From Rhizobium sp. LC145 (lineage in GTDB: Bacteria; Pseudomonadota; Alphaproteobacteria; Rhizobiales; Rhizobiaceae), in contig NZ_LBHV01000003.1 of the NCBI RefSeq assembly GCF_001005825.1, positions 434,001-498,000 of the forward strand: a stretch of 64,000 nucleotides of DNA. The letters are read 5' to 3'. The notes under the pieces were generated by a model, which was given only the letters and a program-made list of their open reading frames with translations, searched no databases and was not told the DNA's origin. The translations under genes and the position numbers were made by a program. Shown in pieces: positions 55,455 through 63,883 of the stretch; positions within the stretch are counted from its first letter, which is position 1; each line of letters starts with the position of its first letter.

Positions 55455-56327
55455 ATGCACGTTATGGTTTCACCCCTGGGAACACGGGGGTTATTGAAGT
55501 TTTTACTGTGCCTTTCGGCGCTGGCGATTTTGCCCGTTGCCGCACTCGGCCAGGTAGCCGGCAATCTGCCCGTCCTGTTCGACGCGCGTGAGCGATTGGC
55601 CCGCCCGGACCTCTCGACCGTCATGCGGGTGCGGATCCTGACCACCGTCGATTTCCCGCCCTTCAATTTTGCCGATCAGAATGGCCGGCTTTCCGGCTTT
55701 CACGTGGATCTCGCCCGCGAAATCTGCGCGGAACTGAAGATCGAAGCCAAGTGCCAGATCCAGGCTCTGCCCTTCGAGGAGCTGGAAAAGACGCTGGAGG
55801 AAGGGGGCGGCGAAGCGGTGATGGCGGGCATCGCGATCACCCCGGAACGGCGCAGCCGCTTCGCCTTTTCCCGGCCCTACATCACGGTTCCGGCGCGCTT
55901 TGCCCGCAATCGTTCGGCCCGGATCGAGGGTGAGACTGCCGCCGCTCTTGCGGGCAGGCCTGTGGGGGTCGTGAAGGATACCGCCCATGAACTGATGCTG
56001 AAAGCCTTCTTCCCGAAGCTGGTCGCGACACCCTTCGAGACCAACGAGGCCATGCTTGCCGCCCTGAAGGCAGGCCGGGTCGATGCGGTCTTTTCCGATG
56101 GCTTGAGATTGCCCTTCTGGGTGGTCGGCGAGGCTTCCGAAAACTGCTGTGCCCTGTTCGATGGGCCCTATATGTCGGAGAAGTTCCTAGGCGAAGGGCT
56201 TACGGTCATGCTGCGCGGGAACGAGCCCGATCTCGCGCTGGCCTTCGATCATGCCCTTGCAACCCTGTCGCGCAATGGCCGATTGCAGGAGATTTACCTG
56301 CGCTATTTCCCTTACGGACTTTATTAA
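55455..56327 (+). CDS. Orphan extracellular solute-binding protein (family 3)
   Basis: A 290-residue periplasmic binding protein with an N-terminal signal segment (about residues 10-33). The amino-acid-binding fold is seen in TTVDFPPFNFADQNGRLSGFHVDLAREIC, shortened here to its core FPPFNFADQNGRLSGF, in AGIAITPERRSRFAFSRPY and in DAVFSDGLRLPFW. ATG at 55455 or 55464 may be the start. No permease or ATPase gene is adjacent, so it may act as a sensor or cofactor, perhaps for the divergent glycosyltransferase with which it shares a short promoter region. Confidence 0.88.
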   Translation: MHVMVSPLGTRGLLKFLLCLSALAILPVAALGQVAGNLPVLFDARERLARPDLSTVMRVRILTTVDFPPFNFADQNGRLSGFHVDLAREICAELKIEAKCQIQALPFEELEKTLEEGGGEAVMAGIAITPERRSRFAFSRPYITVPARFARNRSARIEGETAAALAGRPVGVVKDTAHELMLKAFFPKLVATPFETNEAMLAALKAGRVDAVFSDGLRLPFWVVGEASENCCALFDGPYMSEKFLGEGLTVMLRGNEPDLALAFDHALATLSRNGRLQEIYLRYFPYGLY

Positions 56328-56351
56328 CCGAGCCGGAGCAGGAAATTAATC

Positions 56352-56414
56352 CTACTCACTACTCACTACTCACTACTCACTACTCACTACTCACTACCCA
56401 CTACTCGCTACTCA
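56352..56414. repeat. Nine-copy heptanucleotide tandem repeat
   Basis: CTACTCA is repeated nine times in 63 bases, with single-base variants in units seven (CTACCCA) and eight (CTACTCG). It lies between the solute-binding protein stop and the S24 repressor-like gene stop. Confidence 0.97.
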
Positions 56415-56416
56415 CG

Positions 56417-57088
56417 TCACTGGCTCGCCCATATGATCCGGGCCACCCACTCCACCTCGGTCATGTCGAAGCTGCGGTTTGGATGCTCGGAATTGAGCGA
56501 TGTGAGTTCGATCGCGCGCGCGCTCTGCCGCATGAGGATTTTCGCCATAACCTCGCCCTCGCGCGTCTTGACGACCACGCGGTCGCCGCGCCGCACCTGC
56601 GCGCCCGGATCGATGATGAGCACATCGCCGTCCCGGTAGAGCGGCATCATCGAATCCCCCTGTACCTCCAGCGCGTAGACGCCGGTCTTGTGGGAGGGAG
56701 CCGCGGGAAATTCAACCACGTCCCAGCCCTGTCCGGCGGGAAAGCCGCCATCGTCGAAAAAACCGCCGGCTCCCGCCTGGGCGAAGCCAAGCAGGGGGAT
56801 CGCGCTCCTCTGCGGCGGGAAGGCGCCTTCCGGAATTCGCGAACGTCCCGATGCGGAAGTGAGATAGCCGGTGAACTGCTCCATGGTGGTGCCGGTGGCG
56901 TCCAGCACCTTCGAGATGGACTCGGTCGATGGCCAGCGCAGCCGGCCATCCGTGCCGAACCGCTTCGATTTGTTGAACGAGGTCGGGTCGAGACCGGCAC
57001 GCCGCGCCAAGCCCGAGGGAGTGAGCTGATGACGTTCGGCAAGCAGGTCGATCGTCTTCCAGATATCCTCATGTTTCAGCATCATCAT
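56417..57088 (-). CDS. HTH/S24 LexA-like transcriptional repressor
   Basis: A 223-residue protein with an N-terminal helix-turn-helix (about residues 20-60: LTPSGLARRAGLDPTSFNKSK) and a C-terminal S24 self-cleavage domain. The catalytic dyad is Ser146 in GDSMMP and Lys183 in EVMAK, spaced 37 residues as in LexA. The predicted cleavage site Ala-Gly is in GFAQAGAGG near 105. The start is one of three adjacent ATGs (57082-57088). This architecture occurs in phage CI-like and chromosomal stress regulators; no prophage is nearby. It probably autocleaves during the SOS response. Confidence 0.9.
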   Translation of the reverse strand: MMMLKHEDIWKTIDLLAERHQLTPSGLARRAGLDPTSFNKSKRFGTDGRLRWPSTESISKVLDATGTTMEQFTGYLTSASGRSRIPEGAFPPQRSAIPLLGFAQAGAGGFFDDGGFPAGQGWDVVEFPAAPSHKTGVYALEVQGDSMMPLYRDGDVLIIDPGAQVRRGDRVVVKTREGEVMAKILMRQSARAIELTSLNSEHPNRSFDMTEVEWVARIIWASQ

Positions 57089-57297
57089 CGCGCTCCGGTG
57101 CGGGGACCTTCCCGCGCGCCTGTTCACGGCCGAAAACCGCGGACGGGACTTGTCCGTCGGTCATGTACCCGCAGCCTGGTGCGGGGATGCCTCGGTCATC
57201 CTTTATTTACCTTGGATATTATCCAAACCGGAATTGCGCGTAAAGACGGGAGAGGAATAAAATCCTCTCCACTTCGGACTCTGAAAGTCGATCGGTT

Positions 57298-57945
57298 TTA
57301 GGCCACCAGCGCCATGTTGATCTTGCCGAGCTTGATGACGGCCTGCGTGCGGCTGTCGACATTGAGCTTCAGAAGGATCGCCGAGACATGGGCCTTGATC
57401 GTGGCTTCCGATACCCCGAGCTCATAGGCGATCTGCTTGTTGAGCAGCCCTTCGCCCAACATGGTGAGCACGCGGCTCTGCTGAGGCGTCAGCGTCTTCA
57501 GCCGGTCGATGATTTCGGTGAGCCCCGCATCTTCCTCGGAAACGGAGAGATCGCATTTCGGCGCCCAGATATCGCCCTCCAGCACCGCCTGGATGCCGGC
57601 GCGGATATCGTCGAGGCCCGAGGATTTGGAAATGAAGCCCGAAGCGCCGAGCTCCAGCGCCCGGCGGATCGTGCTGCCGTCGTCGCTTGCCGAAACGATC
57701 ACGATCGGCAGGCTGGAAAACTCCGCCCGGAGCGACATCAGGCCGGAAAAGCCGCTGACGCCGGGCATTGCGAGATCGAGCAGCATCAGGTCGGCGTCCG
57801 GGTTTTCCGCTGCCGCCTGCCGCGCCGCCTCGAAGTCTCCCGCCTCGATGATGACCTGACGCTCGGCAATGCCCTGCACCGCCTGGCTCAGCGCGCCGCG
57901 AAAAAGAGGATGGTCGTCTGCGATGATGATAGTGAGTGTCTGCAT
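57298..57945 (-). CDS. NarL/LuxR-type response regulator
   Basis: A 215-residue regulator. The receiver has ADDHP, phospho-acceptor Asp57 in LMLLDLAMPG and the conserved Lys in FISKSSG. A LuxR helix-turn-helix (about residues 150-210) reads LTPQQSRVLTMLGEGLLNKQIAYELGVSEATIKAHVS, split here as LTPQQSRVLTMLGEG then VSEATIKAHVS. The start at 57943-57945 is preferred; an ATG 24 bases upstream is possible. No cognate kinase is adjacent. Targets are unknown. Confidence 0.92.
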   Translation of the reverse strand: MQTLTIIIADDHPLFRGALSQAVQGIAERQVIIEAGDFEAARQAAAENPDADLMLLDLAMPGVSGFSGLMSLRAEFSSLPIVIVSASDDGSTIRRALELGASGFISKSSGLDDIRAGIQAVLEGDIWAPKCDLSVSEEDAGLTEIIDRLKTLTPQQSRVLTMLGEGLLNKQIAYELGVSEATIKAHVSAILLKLNVDSRTQAVIKLGKINMALVA

Positions 57946-58045
57946 TCCCACGCCCCCTCCCAAGAGCATAGTCGTGCTAATTCCTTGCGGTTAGCCGCAT
58001 AAAGAATTTGTAACCCTCTCCGCCCGCCGAGACAAGAGCGGGAAA

Positions 58046-58471
58046 TCAGGTCCGGTTCGGCTGCGGTTCTTGAGCATTCCGCTCGCTGGTGAAGTCCTGG
58101 ACGATCGCCATGAAGCGCCGCATGAACCGTTCCATGATGGAGAGCGTCTGCTCGATCTCTTCTTCGCCGGGCACCCGGCTGGCCGGCGGATTGGCGCCCT
58201 TCTGCTCCAGCGCCGCCACCCGTTTTTCGAGAAGCTCCAGCTCCCGCTCATAGGCTGCCCGCTCGTCCGCCGCCATGCGGCAGGTGAGGTTTCCGCCTTC
58301 GTCGCGGCAGAGCGTCATCGCGCCGGTTTCGGTGTCGAGTCGCACGAAGCCGCCGTTTTCCGTTTTCTCCAGCCGGAAACGTGTTTCCGGCGCCTCCTGG
58401 GCAAGGCCGGTGCCCGGCAGAAGGAGGGCTCCCATGAGAAGCGCTTTTGTCGTGAATGCCGGTCTTTTCAT
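58046..58471 (-). CDS. Small exported coiled-coil protein, unknown function
   Basis: A 141-residue protein with a signal peptide (about residues 1-24, cleaved after GLAQ region). Two Cys follow in TLCRDEGGNLTC, then a coiled-coil helix (about 65-95: ELELLEKRVAALEQKG) and a basic, Met-rich tail. The start at 58469-58471 has GAGG about eight bases upstream. No family was recognised; a periplasmic structural or chaperone role is conceivable. Confidence 0.75.
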   Translation of the reverse strand: MKRPAFTTKALLMGALLLPGTGLAQEAPETRFRLEKTENGGFVRLDTETGAMTLCRDEGGNLTCRMAADERAAYERELELLEKRVAALEQKGANPPASRVPGEEEIEQTLSIMERFMRRFMAIVQDFTSERNAQEPQPNRT

Positions 58472-58568
58472 GTCGTGATCCTCTTGACCCCGGTGGACAA
58501 GCGCCGGTCTTTGCGGCAAACCGCTGCCGACAAGCCCCACCAGTCTACTCCCGCTCCGAGAGCCTGAT

Positions 58569-58916
58569 ATGACGAATATAGTGTACAAGATCGTGCCGGA
58601 AATGCTCTGGCAGGAAGCCCGGCAAAAAGGCGTGTTCGAAGGCGCGGAAATCGATTTGCGCGACGGCTATATCCACTTCTCGACCTCCTCGCAGGCAAGG
58701 GAGACGGCAAGGCTGCATTTTTCCGGCGCCACCGGTCTTCTCCTCGTCGCGATCGAAGGAGACCGCCTCGGAGAAGCGCTGAAATTCGAACCCTCGCGCG
58801 GCGGCGATCTTTTCCCGCATCTTTATGGAAACCTGCCGCTTTCGGCCGTGCTCTGGGAAATGCCGCTGCGTCTCGGCGTCGATGGCCAGCACGCCTTTCC
58901 GGAGATCATGCCATGA
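58569..58916 (+). CDS. DUF952 protein
   Basis: A 115-residue DUF952 protein recognised from IVYKIVPEMLWQEA, LRDGYIHFSTSSQ, LLLVAIEGDRLG and FPHLYGNLPLSAVLW. The fold is related to ADP-ribosyltransferase-like domains, and GYIHFS is the most conserved motif. Function is unknown. Its stop overlaps the pyrD start (ATGA), so it is translationally coupled to dihydroorotate dehydrogenase, an arrangement I recall from other rhizobial genomes. Confidence 0.88.
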   Translation: MTNIVYKIVPEMLWQEARQKGVFEGAEIDLRDGYIHFSTSSQARETARLHFSGATGLLLVAIEGDRLGEALKFEPSRGGDLFPHLYGNLPLSAVLWEMPLRLGVDGQHAFPEIMP

Positions 58917-60004
58917 TCGGCCGCTTCTCCGATCTTGCCCGGCAGGGGCTCTTCCTCTTCGATCCGGAAACGGCCCACGGCCTTTCCATCGCCGCGCTGA
59001 AATCCGGCGTCGTGCCGGCCTGCCGGGTGCCGCGCGATCCCCGTCTTGCCCAGACGATTGCCGGTATCCGCTTCGAAAATCCGCTCGGCATGGCTGCCGG
59101 CTACGACAAGAACGCCGAAGTGCCGGATGCGCTCTTGAAGCTCGGCTTCGGCTTTGCCGAAATCGGCACGGTGACGCCGAAACCGCAGGCGGGCAACGAC
59201 AAGCCGCGGATTTTCCGCCTGACGGCCGATCGCGCCGTCATCAACCGGCTCGGCTTCAACAATGAGGGCCATGACGCGGCCTTGGCCCGGCTGTCCGCCC
59301 GGCGCAATGCGCCCGGCGTGGTCGGCGTCAACATCGGCGCCAACAAGGACAGTGCCGATCGCGTCGCCGATTACGTCCTCGGCATCCGCAAGTTCTATGC
59401 GGTGGCCACCTATTTCACCGTCAACATCTCCTCGCCCAATACGCCCGGCCTGCGCGACCTGCAGGCGCGCGAAAGCCTCCGCGGTCTGCTGGAAGCCGTG
59501 CTTGCGGCCCGCGCTGAAGAGGCCGTGCGTCACGGCCGCTCCGTGCCAGTCTTCCTGAAGATCGCGCCCGATCTTGCCGAGGAAGGGCTGGACGATGTGG
59601 CGGCGGAAGCGCTGGATCACCCTCTGGATGGGCTCATCGTTTCCAATACGACTCTTTCCCGAGATGGCTTGAGCGACCGCGCTCAGGCGGGCGAGGCGGG
59701 AGGCCTGTCCGGCGCGCCGCTCTTCAAGCGCTCGACGGCCGTCCTTGCGAAGATGCGCAAGCGCGTCGGCCCCGCCTTGCCGATCGTCGGCGTCGGTGGC
59801 GTCGGCAGCGCCGAGGATGTGCTGGAAAAGATCCGGGCCGGGGCCGATCTGGTGCAGCTCTATTCCTGCATGGTCTATGAAGGGCCGGGGCTTCCGGCCA
59901 GGATATTGCGCGGGCTTCCCCGCCTTCTCGATGCGGAGAAGGTCTCCTCCATCCGGGACCTGCGCGACACTGCCGTGGATCGCTGGGCGGGCGAGAAGCT
60001 CTAA
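58913..60004 (+). CDS. pyrD: Dihydroorotate dehydrogenase (quinone), class 2
   Basis: A 363-residue membrane-associated flavoprotein oxidising dihydroorotate to orotate with quinone as acceptor. The N-terminal amphipathic helix (DLARQGLFLFDPETAHGLS) marks class 2. FMN and substrate motifs are AAGYDKNAEVPDALL, INRLGFNNEG, VNISSPNTPG with the catalytic Ser (about residue 174), and GVGGVGSAEDVLEKI. It overlaps DUF952 by four bases. With pyrC and pyrE in the same window, the orotate branch is well represented. Confidence 0.97.
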   Translation: MIGRFSDLARQGLFLFDPETAHGLSIAALKSGVVPACRVPRDPRLAQTIAGIRFENPLGMAAGYDKNAEVPDALLKLGFGFAEIGTVTPKPQAGNDKPRIFRLTADRAVINRLGFNNEGHDAALARLSARRNAPGVVGVNIGANKDSADRVADYVLGIRKFYAVATYFTVNISSPNTPGLRDLQARESLRGLLEAVLAARAEEAVRHGRSVPVFLKIAPDLAEEGLDDVAAEALDHPLDGLIVSNTTLSRDGLSDRAQAGEAGGLSGAPLFKRSTAVLAKMRKRVGPALPIVGVGGVGSAEDVLEKIRAGADLVQLYSCMVYEGPGLPARILRGLPRLLDAEKVSSIRDLRDTAVDRWAGEKL

Positions 60005-60492
60005 GCCGAAAGCACCATGGCCCAATAGGGCTCCGATGCCGGCGAGGCGCGGGCGACCGCGACGCCGAGGCCCCGATAGCCGCCGCCGAGCATGTTCTTC
60101 AGGTGGCTCGGCGAATCGATCCAGGCCTGCACGGCGGCTTCCACGCTCGTCTGGCCTGCCGCGATGTTTTCGGCCGCCGGCAGCGCCACGCCGTTGCGCT
60201 TCATCCTTCCGCCAAAATCGTCGCCGAAGCCGATCAGGTGCTTCATCTCGTTGGCCTTGGCCATGCGCATGGCCTGCTGGACCGCGGCCTTTCGGGCTGG
60301 AGTATTAGGAGAAAGGCTTGCAAGCCCGCTTCCCTGGCGAACCCTGTTGACCATGGGAAGGGCCGCCGTCGTTTCGTCCTCGGCGCCGGGCGTGGGCGTC
60401 AGCACCCTGGTGGCGGAGCAGCCGGAAAGCAGCAGGCCCATGCCGGAAAGCACGAGGAAACCCCGCCGGGAAGGTGTCAGGATATGGCTCAT
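60001..60492 (-). CDS. CAP (SCP/PR1)-domain lipoprotein
   Basis: A 163-residue lipoprotein. The lipobox LLSGC (Cys25) is preceded by a Tat-like SRRGFLVLSG stretch. The CAP domain (about residues 45-160) is seen in MVNRVRQGSG, ENIAAGQTSVEAAVQAWIDSPSHLKNML (core ENIAAG and WIDSPSHLKN) and GVAVARA. CAP proteins are extracytoplasmic, with roles in lipid or glycan binding. It converges on pyrD with a four-base overlap and is followed on the same strand, two bases upstream, by the DUF6460-like gene. Confidence 0.9.
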   Translation of the reverse strand: MSHILTPSRRGFLVLSGMGLLLSGCSATRVLTPTPGAEDETTAALPMVNRVRQGSGLASLSPNTPARKAAVQQAMRMAKANEMKHLIGFGDDFGGRMKRNGVALPAAENIAAGQTSVEAAVQAWIDSPSHLKNMLGGGYRGLGVAVARASPASEPYWAMVLSA

Positions 60493-60494
60493 GG

Positions 60495-60761
60495 TTAGCG
60501 GCGGTAGCTCAGGAGACGCAGGATGAGGAAGATCGGGATGACGATGACCGCGCCCAGCACCAGATAGTTGCCGACCCGTCCCAGCGCCCTGAAGCCGTTA
60601 TACCAGAGGTCCAGGAACCAATAGCGGATGCTGTCGACGATATTGTCCGGCGTGAAGCCGAAAAACGCCAGCACGAAGCCCACGATCAGGCATACCACGA
60701 TCAGCTTGATGATGGTCCGTCCAGGGGTATCTCCGAGAAACCTGTTCACCGGGTCCGACAT
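60495..60761 (-). CDS. DUF6460-like small membrane protein
   Basis: An 88-residue protein with two membrane helices (about residues 16-36 and 65-85) beginning MSDPVNRFLGDTPGRTIIKL and ending LILRLLSYRR. The DPVNRFLGDTPGR start is typical of a conserved alphaproteobacterial family I recall as DUF6460, which usually carries two copies of this unit; only one is present here. It is probably cotranscribed with the CAP lipoprotein. Function is unknown. Confidence 0.8.
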   Translation of the reverse strand: MSDPVNRFLGDTPGRTIIKLIVVCLIVGFVLAFFGFTPDNIVDSIRYWFLDLWYNGFRALGRVGNYLVLGAVIVIPIFLILRLLSYRR

Positions 60762-60901
60762 GCTCTTCCTTCTCCGAATTGCCTGAAAGCCAGATAATCA
60801 CGGCTTTCCCGCGCCGCAAGCATTTCGAGCCCCACCTCAGATAGAACTTGAGTTTTTTTGTGGCTTCGGCCAAGAACCCGCACCCTTCTTCTGGAACGCG
60901 C

Positions 60902-61828
60902 ATGACGCCCAATCAGTTTTCCTCCGGCGATGTCATCGCCGATCGCCGCGCCGATTATGCCCGCATGCTCGACGAGGGCGGTGATGCGCCGGCTGCGGCG
61001 GAATTGATGGAGCAGGCGCTCGAACTGGCGCCCGGCTGGGCGGCCGGCTGGTTCCGGCTCGGCGAATACCGGGAAAAGGCAGACCTGAAGACGGGCGCCG
61101 TTGCGGCCTTCCGCCAGGCGCTCTCCCTCGATCCCGAGGATGTCTTCGGTGCCACGCTGAAGCTCGCGCTTCTCGGCGCGGAGGAGGTTCCCGTCACACC
61201 CCCGAGCCGTTACGTGGAGGGTCTCTTCGACGATTATGCCGACCGCTTCGATACGGCCCTTGTCGAAAAGCTCGACTACAGCGTTCCGCCGAAGCTCGCC
61301 GCGCTGGTCAGCCCGCATGGCCCGTTCCGCCTGGTGGTGGACCTCGGCTGCGGCACCGGGCTCTTCGGCGAGGAGATCCGTGCATCGGCCGGGCGGCTCG
61401 AAGGTTTCGATCTTTCGGCGAACATGCTGGCCAAGGCGGAAGCGAAGGGGTTTTACGATCATCTCGGCCAGGCGGACCTGAGCCTGCCCGCGGAAGGATC
61501 GGGATTGTTTGCAGAAGGGCTTGCCGCCCAGCGCGCCGATCTCGTCTCGGCCGCCGACGTGCTGATGTATCTCGGCTCTCTCGAAACGGTGTTCCCGCTC
61601 GTGATTGAACTGCTGGCGCCGGGAGGGCTCTTCGCCTTCTCGGTGGAAGAGGCAGGGGAGGGTTTCACCCTGCGGGACTCGCTGCGCTATGCGCACTCGG
61701 AAACCTATATCCGCGCTCTCCTCGAGCGTTACGGCCTCTCCCTTCTGGCGCTGGAAAAGACCGTCATTCGCACCGACGCCGGAAAACCCATTCGCGGTAT
61801 TCTGTTTCTGTCGCGCCGTAAGGTTTGA
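60902..61828 (+). CDS. TPR-containing SAM-dependent methyltransferase
   Basis: A 308-residue protein with one or two tetratricopeptide repeats (about residues 15-85: APGWAAGWFRLGEYREK, AVAAFRQALSLDPED) fused to a class I methyltransferase (about 105-308). The SAM motif I is VVDLGCGTGLFGEEI and motif II FDLSANMLAKAEAKG; motif IV is probably DLVSAADVLMYLGSL. The start at 60902 is chosen because the upstream extension lacks support. The substrate is unknown; the TPR part suggests a protein target. Confidence 0.88.
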   Translation: MTPNQFSSGDVIADRRADYARMLDEGGDAPAAAELMEQALELAPGWAAGWFRLGEYREKADLKTGAVAAFRQALSLDPEDVFGATLKLALLGAEEVPVTPPSRYVEGLFDDYADRFDTALVEKLDYSVPPKLAALVSPHGPFRLVVDLGCGTGLFGEEIRASAGRLEGFDLSANMLAKAEAKGFYDHLGQADLSLPAEGSGLFAEGLAAQRADLVSAADVLMYLGSLETVFPLVIELLAPGGLFAFSVEEAGEGFTLRDSLRYAHSETYIRALLERYGLSLLALEKTVIRTDAGKPIRGILFLSRRKV

Positions 61829-61862
61829 GTTGGCGGTTTTCCGCTTTCTTTTTCCTATCTCG

Positions 61863-62780
61863 TCACTCGGCCGCCGCCGGAACTTGCTCCGAGGGCGAAC
61901 CGGCCTGCGCGATGACGAAATCGAGAAATACCCGTAAAGCCGCCGGCATGTGCCGGTTGCTGGGATAAATGATGTTCATCGAGCCGCCGTCAACGCCGTA
62001 GTCGGGCAGGACCTGTTCGAGCGCGCCGGCCTCCAGATCGTGGCGGATGAGTGCCAGCGGCAGCAATGCGATGCCGAGCCCTGCGAGCGCTGCCTGGACC
62101 TCGGCATAGGAGCCGTCGACAGCGATGCGAGCCCGTACCGCGACCTCTCGCCAGCCATCCGGCCCCTTGAGGCGCCACACCTCGTTGTCGAGCGTGGGGC
62201 CGAAGGCCACGCAATCGTGGTCTTTTAGGTCTTCGAGACGGTCGGGACGGCCGCGCCGGGCGAGATAGCCGGGACTGGCCACAAGAGCCAGCCGGCTGGT
62301 GCCCAGCCGGCGCGTGATCAGGCTTGAATCGGGCAGCCGACCAGTGCGAAAGGCGAGATCGAAGCCTTCGCCGATCAAGTCCACGGGATCGTCCGTCAGC
62401 TTCAGTTCGATCTTCACCTTCTCGTGGTTCTGCAGGAATTCCGCGATCCACCGCATCAGCTTGCGCGTACCGAAGCCCACGGGCGCGGCAATCCGCAGCA
62501 TGCCGGCGGGCTCGGCCTGAGCGGCGGCAATTCTTTCTCTGGCCCTTTCGATGCTGGATAGTCCGGCAATCGCATCCTCGTAATAGGCGCGGCCAAGGGC
62601 GGTCAGCGTGACGCGCCGTGTCGTGCGCTGCAGAAGCCGTGCGTCGAGCGCGGCCTCGAGCTGCGCGATCTTGCGGCTGAGCGTAGCCTTCGGCATGCCG
62701 ATCGCGCGTGCGGCGGCGGAAAAGCTGCCCGTCTCCACCACCTTGGCGAAGAGCGCGATGTGGTTCAGGTCGAGAGCCAT
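61863..62780 (-). CDS. LysR-family transcriptional regulator
   Basis: A 305-residue LysR regulator with an N-terminal winged helix (about residues 5-62: LFAKVVETGSFSAAARAIGMPKATLSRKI, core GSFSAAARAIGMPKATLS) and an effector domain with GTRKLMRWIAEFLQNH and LAGLGIALLPLALIRHD. It is divergent from the Tat-exported SDR gene, with 107 bases between, the usual LysR-target arrangement, so it probably controls that gene. The effector is unknown. Confidence 0.92.
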   Translation of the reverse strand: MALDLNHIALFAKVVETGSFSAAARAIGMPKATLSRKIAQLEAALDARLLQRTTRRVTLTALGRAYYEDAIAGLSSIERARERIAAAQAEPAGMLRIAAPVGFGTRKLMRWIAEFLQNHEKVKIELKLTDDPVDLIGEGFDLAFRTGRLPDSSLITRRLGTSRLALVASPGYLARRGRPDRLEDLKDHDCVAFGPTLDNEVWRLKGPDGWREVAVRARIAVDGSYAEVQAALAGLGIALLPLALIRHDLEAGALEQVLPDYGVDGGSMNIIYPSNRHMPAALRVFLDFVIAQAGSPSEQVPAAAE

Positions 62781-62887
62781 TGTTGTTATAGCCAAGACAG
62801 TTATTTGCAATTGTCCTGACTACCACAACGAGCGCGCGAACGCCATTCTGTTTCCGAAGAGACCTTTCGGAACAGAGGAGTGTGACC

Positions 62888-63883
62888 ATGCTGGACAGGA
62901 TGAACATCTCGCGCCGGTCGATGCTTGCGGGCAGTGCCGCCGTCGCTGCCCTTGCCATGACCGGCAACGGCTGGGCTCAGGCACCGGCCGGTGAGCGGCC
63001 CGTCGTGCTGATCACCGGGACCAGTTCCGGCTTCGGCAGGCTGATGGCGGAGGGCTTCGCGCGGAAAGGCGCATATGTGATTGCCACCATGCGCGAAATG
63101 GAGGGCCGGAATGCTCCGGCCGCCGGAGAGTTGCGGGCGCTTTCCGGCGATGACGTGACCATCGATGTGCTGGAGATCGACGTGCTGGATGACCGATCGG
63201 TCAGCGAAGGCGTGGCGCGCGCGATCGCAAACGCCGGACGCATCGACATTCTGGTGAGCAATGCTGGCATCGTCGTGCCCGGACCCGTCGAACTGCAAAC
63301 GCCGGCCGATTTCGCCTCGAACATCGAAACGAACCTCGGTGGGGCGCTCAGGATGTACCGGGCCGTCGTGCCCCATATGCGCGAACAGGGCCGGGGAGCC
63401 ATCATTCAGATGTCGAGTGCGCTCGGGCGCGCGATCGATCCGATGCTGGGCGGTTACTGTGCCTCCAAGCTGGCGGTGGAGGCGGCGGCCGACGCGCTTG
63501 CCTACGAAGTGGCGGCCTCGAATATCGAGGTTTCGATCGTCCAGCCGGCGGGGGCTTATCCGACGCGGCTTCAGGAAAATGCGATACGCTATTGGGAAGA
63601 GATGCTGGCTCGCCTCGGTCCGGCCGGACAGGCGAAACGCGATCTCTATGCGCGGCACATCGAAGCGATGCTTGGAGGTCTCGAGCCCGACCGCAGCCTC
63701 GATCCCCGGGAAGTTTCCGAAGCCGTGATCGAGCTTGCCTCGCTGCCCTTCGGCGAACGGCCGGGTCGTCTCACCGTCGGACCTTACAAGGATGGTATCG
63801 ATCCCGTGAACGCCGCGCATGACCGGCTGCAAGGCGAGATGATGCAGCACAATCCGATGGCAGATATTCTGACGCCCGGCTAA
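62888..63883 (+). CDS. Tat-exported short-chain dehydrogenase/reductase
   Basis: A 331-residue SDR with an N-terminal twin-arginine signal (NISRRSMLAG, Arg9-Arg10, hydrophobic core, cleavage near GWAQA). The Rossmann motif TGTSSGFG, SNAG, the catalytic Ser in MSSALGR and the YCASK Tyr-Lys pair are all intact, so it should be active. Tat export would allow folding with NAD(P) in the cytoplasm first. GAGGAG precedes the ATG at 62888. It is divergent from a LysR regulator. The substrate is unknown. Confidence 0.9.
   Translation: MLDRMNISRRSMLAGSAAVAALAMTGNGWAQAPAGERPVVLITGTSSGFGRLMAEGFARKGAYVIATMREMEGRNAPAAGELRALSGDDVTIDVLEIDVLDDRSVSEGVARAIANAGRIDILVSNAGIVVPGPVELQTPADFASNIETNLGGALRMYRAVVPHMREQGRGAIIQMSSALGRAIDPMLGGYCASKLAVEAAADALAYEVAASNIEVSIVQPAGAYPTRLQENAIRYWEEMLARLGPAGQAKRDLYARHIEAMLGGLEPDRSLDPREVSEAVIELASLPFGERPGRLTVGPYKDGIDPVNAAHDRLQGEMMQHNPMADILTPG

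Noticed and set aside
56352..56414. Possible CRISPR array
   Set aside because: The repeats are contiguous seven-base units without spacers and no cas genes are nearby.
56417..57088. Prophage remnant signalled by the S24 repressor
   Set aside because: No integrase, structural, lysis or excision genes accompany it.
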